A DNA stretch of 64,000 nt from Niastella sp. (GTDB lineage Bacteria; Bacteroidota; Bacteroidia; Chitinophagales; Chitinophagaceae), in the NCBI GenBank assembly GCA_016710595.1, contig JADJVM010000008.1, forward strand, positions 1,302,001 through 1,366,000, in the 5' to 3' direction. This document shows, one piece after another, positions 46,273-56,036 of the stretch. A model generated the notes under the pieces. The model did no database searches, was not told where the DNA came from, and saw nothing but the letters and a program-made list of their open reading frames with translations. The stretch's first letter is position 1; each line of letters starts with the position of its first letter. The translations under genes and the position numbers were made by a program.

Positions 46273-47424
46273 ATGAAAAAAATATTTTTCATTTTCCTGG
46301 TTTCACTCATATCTTTTCACGCAACAGCACAAGACAGTTCACGGTTGCGCATATCACTTATTACCTGTACACCTGGCGAAGAACTCTATGCAACATTTGG
46401 CCATAGCGCTTTACGTGTAATTGATAGCAATGCAGTAACTGACATCATTTATAATTATGGCACTTTTGATTTTAATGATCCGGAATTTTATTCAAAATTT
46501 ATAAAAGGCAAACTTTTATACTGCCTGAGCATTGAATCCATAGATGATTTTTTATATAGTTACCAATTGGAAGACCGGGGCGTAAGAGAACAAGTATTAA
46601 ACCTTACCGGCGCTGAAAAACAAGCGATCCGGCAGGCATTACTCGAAAACTTAAAAGAAGAAAACCGCTGGTATAAATATGACTTTGTATTAGATAATTG
46701 CACTACCAGGCTCCGTGATATTATTTTAAAATATAAACATCCTGTTACACATTTACCAGCCGTAATGCCTGTGAATTACACGTTCAGAAATGCGATTCAT
46801 TTTTACTTAGATAAAAATAAAAAATATTGGAGTAAACTGGGGATAGACCTGTTACTGGGATCTGGTATGGATAAACAAATGACTGTATCTCAACAAGAGT
46901 TTTTACCCGATAATCTCATGATTGCCTTTGACAGTGCCGGGTCAGAAAAAATGGTACAGTACAGCAGGATATTATACACACAACAGCAACCTATAGCCGG
47001 CAAGGCTGGCATTACACCCCTTTTATGTTTTACCCTGCTTCTTTTGTTATTTATTTTATTCCAATTTTTAAAATTGAGAAAAGTATTAAGAGTTGCAGAC
47101 TTTACCTTGTTCTTTGTAGTAGGCCTGTTGGGCATGTTACTCGTTTTCATGTGGTGGGGTACCGATCACATTATGACAAAAGCAAATTATAATTTATTAT
47201 GGGCATTGCCTATGCATACATTTTTTGCTTTTACAATTTGCAAACAACAATGCTGGATTAAAATTTATTTTTTATTGGTGGCGATTTTAATGTGCCTGGT
47301 TTTATTAAGTTGGAATATTATGCCACAGCAACTCAATATGGCTTTAATACCCATTGTAATCTTACTGGCATACCGAAGTATTGCCATTTACAAAAATTTC
47401 GGATATGGAAAACAAGATGATTAA
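46273..47424 (+). CDS. DUF4105 family membrane protein
   Basis: 383 residues from ATG 46273 (MKKIFFIFL); ATG 46267 would add two residues. A signal peptide ends FHATAQ. The DUF4105 domain runs from about 20 to 240: YATFGHSALRV, IIYNYGTFDFNDPEFYSKFIKGKLLY, YDFVLDNCTTRLRDI (with a Cys-Thr-Thr-Arg motif found in this family). Four or five hydrophobic segments fill about 245-375 (PLLCFTLLLLLFILF, LFFVVGLLGMLLVF). Function unknown; the first half may be a cysteine hydrolase-like periplasmic domain. It overlaps the next gene by 20 bp, so they are probably co-expressed. Confidence 0.83.
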   Translation: MKKIFFIFLVSLISFHATAQDSSRLRISLITCTPGEELYATFGHSALRVIDSNAVTDIIYNYGTFDFNDPEFYSKFIKGKLLYCLSIESIDDFLYSYQLEDRGVREQVLNLTGAEKQAIRQALLENLKEENRWYKYDFVLDNCTTRLRDIILKYKHPVTHLPAVMPVNYTFRNAIHFYLDKNKKYWSKLGIDLLLGSGMDKQMTVSQQEFLPDNLMIAFDSAGSEKMVQYSRILYTQQQPIAGKAGITPLLCFTLLLLLFILFQFLKLRKVLRVADFTLFFVVGLLGMLLVFMWWGTDHIMTKANYNLLWALPMHTFFAFTICKQQCWIKIYFLLVAILMCLVLLSWNIMPQQLNMALIPIVILLAYRSIAIYKNFGYGKQDD

Positions 47425-48232
47425 TTACCAGGGAAGTGATATTGTATATACCCTAACCGGAAAAGGAAAGCCGGTTATGTTGTTACATGGCTTTGGAGAA
47501 GATTCAAGCATTTGGCAACATTTGGTAAATGAATTACAAAATGATTATCTGCTTATTACACCCAACTTACCGGGCAGCGGGGATTCATCATATTTAGATA
47601 AAGAAGCGGTGACGCTGGAAGATTATGCAGATATTTTACATGAAATTTTAAAAAAAGAAAATATCATCAGCATCATATTGATGGGCCATAGCATGGGTGG
47701 GTATATTACAATGGCGATGGTAGAAAAATACCCCGGAGATCTTGATGCGATTGGCTTAATACATAGCAGTTCTTATGCCGATGATGAAGAAAAGAAAAAT
47801 ATTCGTAAAAAAGGAATCCAATTTATACAACAATACGGCGCTCCGGCGTTTATAAAAACTACCATACCGGCTTTGTTTATGGATATTGAAAAAAGTAAGA
47901 ATGATATACAATGGCTTATTGAAAAAACGCTTCATTTTAAAGATGCACCTGTTATTCAATATTATGAAGCTATGATGAACAGGCCCGACCGCAGTTATTT
48001 ATTATCTACTTTTGATAAGCCCGTATTATTTGTGCTGGGCCAATATGATAAAGTGGTACCCATAAATGCCGGCATTGAACAAGCACAATTGCCTGTATTG
48101 AGTTTTGTGCATATTCTACAAAATTCGGCACACATGGGAATACTTGAAGAAAAAGAAAAAACTTATCAAATCGTTAAATCTTTTTTAGATACAACAATTC
48201 AAAGCGAAAAGTACTCTAATAAAAATGAATGA
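47405..48232 (+). CDS. Alpha/beta fold hydrolase
   Basis: 275 residues from ATG 47405, overlapping the DUF4105 gene; ATG 47417 is a possible alternative, and the earlier TTG frame has no support. Oxyanion loop HGFGEDSS, nucleophile S96 in MGHSMGGY, acid D215 in LGQYDKVVP, base H243 in NSAHMG: a complete catalytic triad. No signal peptide, so cytosolic. The cap region (about 125-195) is helical. Substrate unknown; such enzymes act as esterases, thioesterases or C-C hydrolases. Confidence 0.9.
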   Translation: MENKMINYQGSDIVYTLTGKGKPVMLLHGFGEDSSIWQHLVNELQNDYLLITPNLPGSGDSSYLDKEAVTLEDYADILHEILKKENIISIILMGHSMGGYITMAMVEKYPGDLDAIGLIHSSSYADDEEKKNIRKKGIQFIQQYGAPAFIKTTIPALFMDIEKSKNDIQWLIEKTLHFKDAPVIQYYEAMMNRPDRSYLLSTFDKPVLFVLGQYDKVVPINAGIEQAQLPVLSFVHILQNSAHMGILEEKEKTYQIVKSFLDTTIQSEKYSNKNE

Positions 48233-48310
48233 AGTAATATTACCTTGCATACATAATCTTCCTTCCACATAAATGCCGATACTTAAAAAAGAAAATTTTA
48301 TTATACCCGA

Positions 48311-50908
48311 ATGAAGAAAATTTTACTGATACTATCTTTTTTCTTTATTTCATTATTCTGTTATGCAAAGCATATTACAGGGGGGGAGATGATTTATAAA
48401 TATTTGGGGCCGGGTACAGCGCCCAATACTAAAAATTATGCTGTCACTTTATTATTATTCAGAGATGAGAATGCAGTAGGCGCCGCTGCAATGCCAGCCA
48501 CTGTTTCGCTGGGTATTTTTAATTCTGCCACAGGTATCATTTATCAAAATTACTTTAATGTGGATTTGTCAACTATTGAAAGTGTTCCTCTAAATACTGT
48601 ACCTCCCTGTATTATTAATTCGCCCAATTTATCTTATACCGTAGGGTATTATAATTTTAATGTAACACTACCGGAAAATGGGGTAGGTTATACAATTACT
48701 TATCAAACCTGTTGCCGGGTAAGTGGCATTGCCAATGTACCCGATATGTCTGGCGCTACCTACAGCACGGTAATTCCCGGAAATAATGTATTGGGATCAT
48801 TGGGTATTGATAATTCTGCTGTTTTCTCAAAAGGGATTTCAGTTATTTGTTACAACAGGCCATTTACTTTAGATTTTAGTGCTACTGATGCTGATTTTGA
48901 CAGTCTCATTTATCGTATGTGCGATGCCTATAATGGTGGCAGGGCAACTGATGCGGGTTTTGCACAACCAGATGGTCCTCCTTACGGAAGTGTAACTTAT
49001 ATTAATGGATTTAGTGGTATAGTGCCTTTAGGCCCACTGGCAAACATTAATCCGCAGACAGGTATTATTTCGGGCATTGCCCCCAATGAAGGTAAATATG
49101 TAGTATCTGTATGTGTAGATTCTTATAATAAAATTACCGGCCAATATAAAGCTACACATCGAAAAGATTTTATCATCACCGTAGCGCCATGTGATTTCGC
49201 TTTCTCCAGTATCCCTGCCATTAGTTCTTTGTGTGATGGATTTACTAAGAGTTTTGCAAATGGAGTTAACTCAGTACAAAACCATAGTTTCTTTTGGGAT
49301 TTTGGTGATGGCAATACATCTACCAATGAATTTCCAGTGCATACCTACGCTGATACGGGTAGCTACCAGGTAACACTTATTGTAAATCCCGGGGATGTTT
49401 GTGCTGATTCTTCTTCAGGTATCTTAAAAGTATATCCCGGTTTCTTTGCCGGAATTTTACAAAATTCACCCATGTGTAAAGGCTTACCTGTTCAGTTTAA
49501 CGACTCTACCGTAGTAACTTATGGCCAAACAAATAACTGGTCCTGGAATTTTGGAGATATAAGCACGCTATCAGACAGCAGCCATATTAAAAACCCGCAA
49601 TACACGTATGCACAACCAGGCACTTATACCGCTACTTTGATTGTAAAAAGCAATAAGGGTTGTATTGATACGGTAAAAAGGGTAGTTACTATTTTAGATA
49701 AACCACAATTTAATTTAGGCAACGATACATTGATCTGTAAAATAGATACCTTAAAATTAGTGGCCCAATCTTCGGTTCCCGGCACCATTCTTTGGAGCCC
49801 GAATTATATGATAAGTAATATAAATAGTTTTACCCCGTTGGTGAGTCCCGATGTAACCCAAACTTACACCGCTGTATTTTCTGATCATTATGGATGTACT
49901 GCAAAAGATTCTATTGTTGTGAATGTAATTGGAAATGTAAATTTGAGTGCCATAGCAGATACTACAATTTGCCGGGGTGATAGTATTACACTGCGTGTGC
50001 AAAGCGATGGACTTACATACACCTGGACCCCAGCCGCTACATTGAATAATCCAAATTTACAAAGTCCCATTGCTACTCCTGTTGCAGCTATTACATCTTA
50101 CCAGGTAACGGCAAGTGTAGGAAATTGTTCAAGCAAAGAAACTATCGTAGTAAAAACAAGCCCTTATCCTATTGCCAATGCAGGGCAGGATACACTTATC
50201 TGTAAAGGAACACAGGCATTTTTGCATGCATCCGGTGGCAGCTCTTATACCTGGATCCCCAATATTTATTTAAACAATAATTTAATTCAGAACCCGGTAG
50301 CTACTCCAGAAGAACCGGTAAGATATATTGTGCAGGTAAGAGATACATTGGGTTGCCCCAAGCCTGTAAATGATACCGTATTTGTTCAGGTTGACAATAT
50401 TATTGCCAATGCCGGGCCAAGGGACACTTCTGTTGTATTGAATGAACCTTTACAATTAAATGCAACCGGCAGCACCGTATTTGAATGGATGCCCACCACC
50501 TGGCTAAGTAACCCCAATATTGGCGATCCTGTTTCTTTGCCTTTGCAGGATATCCGATATATTGTAAAAGTAAGTAACCCGGCAGGTTGCTTTGCGTATG
50601 ATACCATTTCTGTTCATGTATTTACAGTACCCGCAGGCATCTATGTCCCAAATGTATTTACACCCGGATCGGATGGTGTGAATGATATCTTTAAACCCAT
50701 TACATTAGGAATCCGAAGTATGGATTATTTTAAAGTTTTTGACCGCTGGGGAAAAATGGTTTTTTCAACCAGCCAAATTGGTGATGGCTGGGATGGAAAA
50801 TATAAAAGTACAGAACAACCCATCGGCACTTATGTATGGTATACAAAAGTAACAGACTATCAGGGCAAGGTGATCAATAAAAAAGGAACCGTTATTTTAG
50901 TTAGATAG
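48311..50908 (+). CDS. PKD-domain surface protein with gliding-motility-associated (CHU_C) C-terminus
   Basis: 865 residues, ATG 48311, signal peptide ending LFCYAK. N-terminal region (HITGGEMIYKYLGPG, TYQTCCRVSG) is the motif often seen at the start of long Bacteroidota adhesins. PKD-like domains at about 300-390 and 395-475 (FFWDFGDGNTSTNEFPVHTY, WNFGDISTLSD), then repeated short Ig-like units with the pattern GxDTLICK (about 478-770). The last 90 residues are the type B sorting domain (GIYVPNVFTPGSDGVNDIF, VFDRWGKMVFSTSQ, DGWDGKY, GTYVWYTKVTDYQGK). T9SS-exported surface protein, likely adhesive. Confidence 0.92.
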   Translation: MKKILLILSFFFISLFCYAKHITGGEMIYKYLGPGTAPNTKNYAVTLLLFRDENAVGAAAMPATVSLGIFNSATGIIYQNYFNVDLSTIESVPLNTVPPCIINSPNLSYTVGYYNFNVTLPENGVGYTITYQTCCRVSGIANVPDMSGATYSTVIPGNNVLGSLGIDNSAVFSKGISVICYNRPFTLDFSATDADFDSLIYRMCDAYNGGRATDAGFAQPDGPPYGSVTYINGFSGIVPLGPLANINPQTGIISGIAPNEGKYVVSVCVDSYNKITGQYKATHRKDFIITVAPCDFAFSSIPAISSLCDGFTKSFANGVNSVQNHSFFWDFGDGNTSTNEFPVHTYADTGSYQVTLIVNPGDVCADSSSGILKVYPGFFAGILQNSPMCKGLPVQFNDSTVVTYGQTNNWSWNFGDISTLSDSSHIKNPQYTYAQPGTYTATLIVKSNKGCIDTVKRVVTILDKPQFNLGNDTLICKIDTLKLVAQSSVPGTILWSPNYMISNINSFTPLVSPDVTQTYTAVFSDHYGCTAKDSIVVNVIGNVNLSAIADTTICRGDSITLRVQSDGLTYTWTPAATLNNPNLQSPIATPVAAITSYQVTASVGNCSSKETIVVKTSPYPIANAGQDTLICKGTQAFLHASGGSSYTWIPNIYLNNNLIQNPVATPEEPVRYIVQVRDTLGCPKPVNDTVFVQVDNIIANAGPRDTSVVLNEPLQLNATGSTVFEWMPTTWLSNPNIGDPVSLPLQDIRYIVKVSNPAGCFAYDTISVHVFTVPAGIYVPNVFTPGSDGVNDIFKPITLGIRSMDYFKVFDRWGKMVFSTSQIGDGWDGKYKSTEQPIGTYVWYTKVTDYQGKVINKKGTVILVR

Positions 50909-51114
50909 CAAAATATTTTTATCAATTAACTGCATTTATATTTAATTCATTTTCTTAAGCAAGTAAAATTTCGCTTTTTTTAAACAGATTTAATCGTAAA
51001 ATTTCTATTGGGGATCAGTATTTATACTTTTTTATTAAACTTTTTGTTTTAATACTTTGATGCTATGCAGCCAATCCCTATTATTGTATAAGCATCAAGC
51101 TGAAAAAATCCATA

Positions 51115-51591
51115 ATGAAAAACATCATTTCCTCATTTTTAATATTGAGCATCTTATTGATCAGTATTCCCTCCTGGAGCCAGGATCGGATTGTACAAAA
51201 AAGTTGTGCTGATGTTTTAATATCTCACCAGGCTGATAGTTTAAAAGCATTATTTGCTGCTAAAGGATATATCGTAGTAAGGGAAGCTTCTATTACCATG
51301 GAAAGTGAATATGAAATGCCGGTGGTGGTACCTTTAAAAGAAGGTGATTGGTATCAATTTGTATTTATTGGGGACATTACCTCAAGGCTTTACGAAGTAA
51401 GGATGTTTGATTGGAGTGAAAAGGAAGTAGTGTATCAAAAGAAAATGTGGGGAGATGTAGATGGCAATATCATTAGTTATGGATATATCCCTAAATTCAC
51501 CCAGTACCACATGATAAAACCTGTACAGGTAAATAAAAAGAAAAAGAAAAATCTCTGCGGCTATGTGATGCTGCTCAAAAAAGTAAAATAA
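51115..51591 (+). CDS. Secreted protein of unknown function
   Basis: 158 residues, ATG 51115. Signal peptide ending IPSWSQ, then an alpha/beta region (SCADVLISHQADSLKALFAAKGYIVVREAS, GDWYQFVFIGDITSRLYEVRMFDWSEKEVVYQ) and a lysine-rich C-terminus (VNKKKKKNLCGYVMLLKKVK). The pattern suggests a periplasmic or surface stress protein, but no family is recognised. Followed 31 nt later by a hairpin. Confidence 0.7.
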   Translation: MKNIISSFLILSILLISIPSWSQDRIVQKSCADVLISHQADSLKALFAAKGYIVVREASITMESEYEMPVVVPLKEGDWYQFVFIGDITSRLYEVRMFDWSEKEVVYQKKMWGDVDGNIISYGYIPKFTQYHMIKPVQVNKKKKKNLCGYVMLLKKVK

Positions 51592-51621
51592 TTTCTCTTT
51601 GCATTCTGTTTATTCATATTA

Positions 51622-51647
51622 AAGATCCTGCTTAACCGCAGGATCTT
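51622..51647 (+). terminator. Perfect 10-bp hairpin after the secreted protein gene
   Basis: Arms 51622-51631 and 51638-51647, 6-nt loop TTAACC, followed by CCAATTT. Probable terminator though the T-run is short. Confidence 0.65.
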
Positions 51648-51679
51648 CCAATTTATACTGGGTTTTACCTGCGGCTATC

Positions 51680-51687
51680 TATCTTTG
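51680..51687 (+). promoter_or_regulatory. Bacteroidota -7 element TATCTTTG
   Basis: TAnnTTTG match 23 nt before ATG 51711; a TTTT sits about 18 nt upstream as a weak -33. Confidence 0.5.
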
Positions 51688-51710
51688 CCGATTATCATTA
51701 CTAAATAAAT

Positions 51711-52343
51711 ATGCTACAGCAAATAGCGCCCTGGCTGGGATACCTAGCCTCACTTTCACTGATCATTGCCCTGTTGGTAAAAACGGAACAAAATTTTCGT
51801 TGGTTTAATATTATCGGCAATATTTGTTTTATTACTTATGCGCTGGTATTAAATGCCATTCCTGTATTTTTAACCAATATCATCCTGCTGTTCATAAACA
51901 GTTATTATTTGTATAAGTTATTTACGCTGCAGGAAGATTTTGATCTTATTGAATTTAAAGGAGAAGAAAAATTAGTTGATAAATTCTTGCACTTTTATCA
52001 ACATGATATTCAAAATTATTTTCCTGAATTTAAAAAGAGGCAAATAGAGGCTGGTTTAAACTTTGTAATATTAAGAAACCTGGTAATTGCCAATATTTTC
52101 AGTGCAAGGCTTCACCCGAATGGAGATGCCGAAGTAAATATCAATTATACCCTGGCCAAATACAGGGATTATAAAATTGGTACTTTTATTTTTGAAAAAG
52201 AAAGGGATCTTTTAATATCAAAAGGTGTGAAACGAATTATTTATACAAATCCAACACATAAAAAACATCAACATTTTTTAAAAGTGATGGGTTTTACAGT
52301 TAAACCCGGTGAGAATGGCAAGGTTTATATAAAAAATCTGTAA
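51711..52343 (+). CDS. YgjV-like membrane segment fused to a GNAT-like domain
   Basis: 210 residues, ATG 51711. Residues 1-70 hold three hydrophobic helices (APWLGYLASLSLIIALLV, FRWFNIIGNICFITYALVL, IPVFLTNIILLFINSYYLY) like YgjV/lactate-permease-related small membrane proteins. Residues about 85-210 have features of an acetyltransferase fold (VNINYTLAKYRDYKIGTFIFEKERDLL, VKRIIYTNPTHKKHQHFLKVMGF), with the final G-F typical of GNAT. The catalytic status cannot be judged. No operon partner. Confidence 0.7.
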   Translation: MLQQIAPWLGYLASLSLIIALLVKTEQNFRWFNIIGNICFITYALVLNAIPVFLTNIILLFINSYYLYKLFTLQEDFDLIEFKGEEKLVDKFLHFYQHDIQNYFPEFKKRQIEAGLNFVILRNLVIANIFSARLHPNGDAEVNINYTLAKYRDYKIGTFIFEKERDLLISKGVKRIIYTNPTHKKHQHFLKVMGFTVKPGENGKVYIKNL

Positions 52344-52403
52344 ACTTTCTATATTTTACAAGAAACCTAACAGAATATATACATATAAAAAAAACAAGAA
52401 TCG

Positions 52404-52411
52404 TATCTTTG
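52404..52411 (+). promoter_or_regulatory. Bacteroidota -7 element TATCTTTG
   Basis: TAnnTTTG match 35 nt upstream of ATG 52447; no -33 element seen. Confidence 0.45.
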
Positions 52412-52446
52412 TTACTCTTGAATGGAACCCTTTTTAAACGATTTTT

Positions 52447-52662
52447 ATGAACAAAAAACAACAACAACGATTATTGATAGTAGGCATTACCGCATTTGCG
52501 GCCGGACTGGCAACTGCTGAATTATTAAAACAAAAAGGCATTAGAACAAAACTGAGCAGGATTGCTGAAGAAGGCTATGAGACAGCCCACGACATTTTAT
52601 TTCCTAATAAACATATTCCTGAAAAGAAACTACATTTTGGGCCTGTTTTACCTGATCTATAA
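52447..52662 (+). CDS. Small membrane-anchored protein
   Basis: 71 residues, ATG 52447. N-terminal hydrophobic stretch (LLIVGITAFAAGLATAELL, about 9-27) followed by a basic/amphipathic tail (RTKLSRIAEEGYETAHDILF) ending GPVLPDL. Resembles YtxH-type small anchored proteins; function unknown. Own promoter box and terminator. Confidence 0.65.
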   Translation: MNKKQQQRLLIVGITAFAAGLATAELLKQKGIRTKLSRIAEEGYETAHDILFPNKHIPEKKLHFGPVLPDL

Positions 52663-52706
52663 TTGGGATATAAGCTAATTGAAAATAATTGGTAACCTTT
52701 TTATTT

Positions 52707-52735
52707 AAGCTGTCTATTTTTTAGGTAGCTTTTTT
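52707..52735 (+). terminator. Rho-independent terminator
   Basis: 9-bp stem 52707-52715 with 52723-52731 (two G-U), T-run to 52735. It ends the small gene and lies just beyond the end of the nos operon on the other strand. Confidence 0.7.
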
Positions 52736-52762
52736 ATTTATCCTATTTCAAAAAGATAAAAG

Positions 52763-53533
52763 CTAAATATCTCTTTTCTGAAAAATTTTAACAGATAGCC
52801 ATAATGGAATCAGGAACCAGGCACACATACTTAATACACAAATTAAGATACCCAGGCCACGGCCAAAGAATATTTTGAATACAGCGCCTGTATATCCAAT
52901 AATTGCAGCAGCATCTATTTGCAATAGAAGTTGAATACGGCTCAGATCAATAGGGTTTAAAAAGCTTAAAACAATCATAGCTCCTTCTAAAGGGTAATCC
53001 TGAAATTGAAAGAGTATAAAGAGCACCAGGATATCGTAAAATATGGCAAAAAACAACCAGCTTACAATGGCTATTGCAATTCCTTTAGTTTTATCTCTGG
53101 ATGAGCCGGCAATCAATAAAGCAATGCTTACAAATACCCAGGTAAGAAATAAACCAACAACTAAAATCATCAGACCTTTGGCATTGGGGAAATAATATAA
53201 AGCAGGCAACCCTATCCCAATAATGTAGGCCAATGATAAAGAAAGTACCAATCCAAAATAAAGGCTATACCAAATGGTTTTTCGCTTTATAGGTTGGCTC
53301 ACCAGCAGTTCTATAAACTCACTACTGTTGTAAATATAAATTGTAGAAAATATAATACAGGTAAGTGGAACTATTAATAATATAATATTGAGCAGGCTCA
53401 AAATACCTTTTGAGGTATTGGTTTCAATATTAAAAACACTTAACGATATTACAAAAAGCAGGATGGTATATACCAATACCATTTTATTTCGTATAATATC
53501 CCCCAACACATATTTTATAATCTTTCGCATCAT
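52763..53533 (-). CDS. nosY: NosY: ABC transporter permease for nitrous oxide reductase maturation
   Basis: 256 residues, ATG 53533 (a second ATG follows). Six hydrophobic segments (about 15-35, 50-70, 90-112, 118-140, 152-178, 220-246). The family works with NosF and NosD to supply sulfur for the CuZ site. Its start overlaps the nosF stop by 4 bp (ATGA), showing coupled translation. Last gene of the nos operon. No catalytic motifs are expected in the permease. Confidence 0.88.
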   Translation of the reverse strand: MMRKIIKYVLGDIIRNKMVLVYTILLFVISLSVFNIETNTSKGILSLLNIILLIVPLTCIIFSTIYIYNSSEFIELLVSQPIKRKTIWYSLYFGLVLSLSLAYIIGIGLPALYYFPNAKGLMILVVGLFLTWVFVSIALLIAGSSRDKTKGIAIAIVSWLFFAIFYDILVLFILFQFQDYPLEGAMIVLSFLNPIDLSRIQLLLQIDAAAIIGYTGAVFKIFFGRGLGILICVLSMCAWFLIPLWLSVKIFQKRDI

Positions 53534-54240
53534 TTTACACCGCTTTGCAAAATACTGGCTATCGCTTTCGATAATTTTATTTCGCCTGTTTCTTCCTGCA
53601 AAGTCTTAATTTTTTTATGAAATATTATTTTACCCTCTTGCATATAAATTACTTCAGTAACCAGGTCGTCCAGTTCGCTGAGGATGTGTGATGTTATTAT
53701 CACCAGTTTTCCTTTATCATTCTCTGCTTTAATTTTTGCTTTTAGCTTTTCAGATGATAAAGGGTCGAGGCCTGCGGTGGGTTCGTCCAATATGAGAATA
53801 TCCGGGTTAAACATAAAAGCAAGTACGGCGCTTACTTTCTGAGTGGTGCCACCAGATAAATTTCCCATTTTCTTCTGGTTCAGTGCAGGCAAATCAAAAG
53901 CCGAGGCCAATTCTTCATTCAGCTCTCCATTTTGCCTGATATCTTTCATCATATTAATTACATCTGCAATTTTCATGTTACTGGGGTAACGCCCAATTTG
54001 TGGCATGTATCCAATATGCCTGCGGTATTGCCAATTTGATTTTTTTACGATTTCATTTTTTACCATTACTTCGCCGCTATCTGCTACCACCATGCCCAAT
54101 ACAGTTTTTAATAAAGTAGTTTTTCCGCAGCCGTTGGGGCCCAGTATGGCAATACATTCACCTGCATTCATTTGTACCGATACATCGTCGAGCGCTTTTA
54201 ACCGGCCAAATTTTTTTGTTATATGTTTTGCCTGTATCAT
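53530..54240 (-). CDS. nosF: NosF: ABC transporter ATPase for nitrous oxide reductase maturation
   Basis: 236 residues, ATG 54240. Walker A GPNGCGKT (34-41), signature LSGGTTQ (128-134), Walker B ILILDEPTAGLDP (148-160) and a switch histidine region TSHILSEL. Paired with NosY (downstream) and NosD (upstream), both overlapping by 4 bp. Energises transport for CuZ assembly. Confidence 0.92.
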   Translation of the reverse strand: MIQAKHITKKFGRLKALDDVSVQMNAGECIAILGPNGCGKTTLLKTVLGMVVADSGEVMVKNEIVKKSNWQYRRHIGYMPQIGRYPSNMKIADVINMMKDIRQNGELNEELASAFDLPALNQKKMGNLSGGTTQKVSAVLAFMFNPDILILDEPTAGLDPLSSEKLKAKIKAENDKGKLVIITSHILSELDDLVTEVIYMQEGKIIFHKKIKTLQEETGEIKLSKAIASILQSGVK

Positions 54241-55547
54241 AAATCAAAAGGTTTCATGTGAGGGAAATGATCTACTAAACTTTCAGGGGTAATGATGGGC
54301 ATCAACTTCTCACTTTTATCTAATAAGGTTACCATAAAACTTCTAAAAAGCATAAGGGCCGCAGGATTGTGGGCAATGATCATTGAGTAAAGGCTTACCG
54401 GGTGAAAGGAAATATCGCCAATTTTATTTCTATCTAAATCGTAACCCTCATACTTATCCCAATAATTTCCATCAAAAGTATTTAATACCAGGGTCCCATT
54501 GGTTGCAATATCAAAGGTATTGGCAATAAAATTATTGGAAGTAAAAGCGTTATCATCGCAACTTGCCTGGATCTTTAAAGCAAATCCATTGTTTATAAAT
54601 TTATTTTTAAAAATCATGATCCGGCTACATCCTTCCATTTGTAATGCAATGGTATTTTGCACAAATGAATTTCCTGAAATATGACTATCTGTAATTTCTT
54701 TCAATAATATGCCGTAAGTGGCATCTCCCCAGTTGTCATAAAAGTAATTATTATACATTTGAATTTTGCTACTGAACATTACAGCTACGCCTGCCTCGTT
54801 TTTTTCAAATATATTTCCAATATAAGTATTGTTGTTGCTAAACATGAAATGAATACCATAGCGTACATTTTGAGTGCTTACATTTCTCCAGATCAATGAA
54901 TTTTTTACAAACTCAAAATACAAACCATCCCGATGGCCGGAAATGGTATTCCCGATAATAATAAGGCTGTCTGCCTTCCAGCCATGAATGCCATTGCCAC
55001 TTAATACTTCGTCTTTATTAAAAGCTTTTATATGATTATCTTTTATTGTACAGCACTTACTGTTTTGCACGGAAATCCCAAAATTCGCATCTTCTATCTG
55101 GTTGTTTAAAACAGTAATTGCGTAACTATCATAAATCATTACGGCTCCAATTTCTTTGAGGTCAGATCGCCCCGTATGTTGTAATTTAAACCCTTGCAGC
55201 CAAACATTGCGGCTGCGAATAAAAAATATCTCTCCTTTATTTTGTGCATCAATAACTGGCCATCCTTTGCCAATGAGTGTTATTGATTTTTCTATAATCA
55301 ATTTAGATTCGTGATAAACCCCAGCTTGCACATAAACGGTATCACCATTTTTGGCTTGTGAAATACCTTGCTGAACCGTTTGAATGGCCTGGCTTTTATC
55401 TACAATAATAACGCCTGCATAAGAAGGTGATATACCAATGCATAAAATGAGTGAGATTGAAAGGGAATACCGGGAGCCCTTAAGTTTGTCGCTAAATTTA
55501 AAAAGATAGTTAAGTATAATATTCGGAATGAAAGTGATTTTAAACAT
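54237..55547 (-). CDS. nosD: NosD: periplasmic parallel beta-helix maturation protein
   Basis: 436 residues, ATG 55547. A long N-terminal segment precedes the hydrophobic signal at about 27-44 (LSISLILCIGISPSYA). The body is a right-handed beta-helix with repeated GNxI/NSxI turns (VWLQGFKLQHTGRSD, CCTIKDNHIKAFN, GIHFMFSNNNTYIGNIF, NYFYDNWGDATYGILL, FDGNYWDKYEGYD). The family is needed for CuZ centre assembly of NosZ. The unusually long pre-signal extension might mean the real start is internal but no other Met is available. Confidence 0.9.
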   Translation of the reverse strand: MFKITFIPNIILNYLFKFSDKLKGSRYSLSISLILCIGISPSYAGVIIVDKSQAIQTVQQGISQAKNGDTVYVQAGVYHESKLIIEKSITLIGKGWPVIDAQNKGEIFFIRSRNVWLQGFKLQHTGRSDLKEIGAVMIYDSYAITVLNNQIEDANFGISVQNSKCCTIKDNHIKAFNKDEVLSGNGIHGWKADSLIIIGNTISGHRDGLYFEFVKNSLIWRNVSTQNVRYGIHFMFSNNNTYIGNIFEKNEAGVAVMFSSKIQMYNNYFYDNWGDATYGILLKEITDSHISGNSFVQNTIALQMEGCSRIMIFKNKFINNGFALKIQASCDDNAFTSNNFIANTFDIATNGTLVLNTFDGNYWDKYEGYDLDRNKIGDISFHPVSLYSMIIAHNPAALMLFRSFMVTLLDKSEKLMPIITPESLVDHFPHMKPFDL

Positions 55548-55592
55548 AATAATTCAATACCAGGTGTGACCAATAGCTAAAAAAGCAAATGC

Positions 55593-56036
55593 TTATTTTA
55601 TCTGCAGCAGGCTTTTTCCGGAAATGATGGTTACAGAATCCGGAACTGTATGCTGCATTTTATTGGCAGACTCCATATTGGGAAAGGCAGCATAATTTCC
55701 CCCCATGGGTGAGCGAAATGCTTCGCTATGCATGAGTATTGCATCCTGGAACGGGATCCAGTTTTGTGGTTCGTTATAATTAGCAACCCAAATTTTTTGC
55801 TGATCTATTTTATCTTTATTTTCTGCCATAAATTTTTGCAAACAATGCACATCATCAAATATAAACAACTTTCCATTTGAATTCATGCCTTCTATAGCAT
55901 ACCGTGTATCAGTGATTGACATTTGACAAAAATGACAGGCATCTTTTCCTACCCGTATGGGTACGGGACCCGATTTACAGGCTGCCAATACCATCAGCAT
56001 ACTAAGTGCAATAAAAAAATATTTAAACTTGAACAT
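55593..56036 (-). CDS. nosL: NosL: copper chaperone lipoprotein
   Basis: 147 residues, ATG 56036. Lipobox C20 (LAACKSG). Copper-binding motif C34-x2-C37-x-M39 (DACHFCQMSITD), RYAIEG and FDDVHCLQKFM. Delivers Cu(I) to NosZ in the periplasm. It overlaps the upstream membrane gene by 14 bp. Confidence 0.9.
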   Translation of the reverse strand: MFKFKYFFIALSMLMVLAACKSGPVPIRVGKDACHFCQMSITDTRYAIEGMNSNGKLFIFDDVHCLQKFMAENKDKIDQQKIWVANYNEPQNWIPFQDAILMHSEAFRSPMGGNYAAFPNMESANKMQHTVPDSVTIISGKSLLQIK

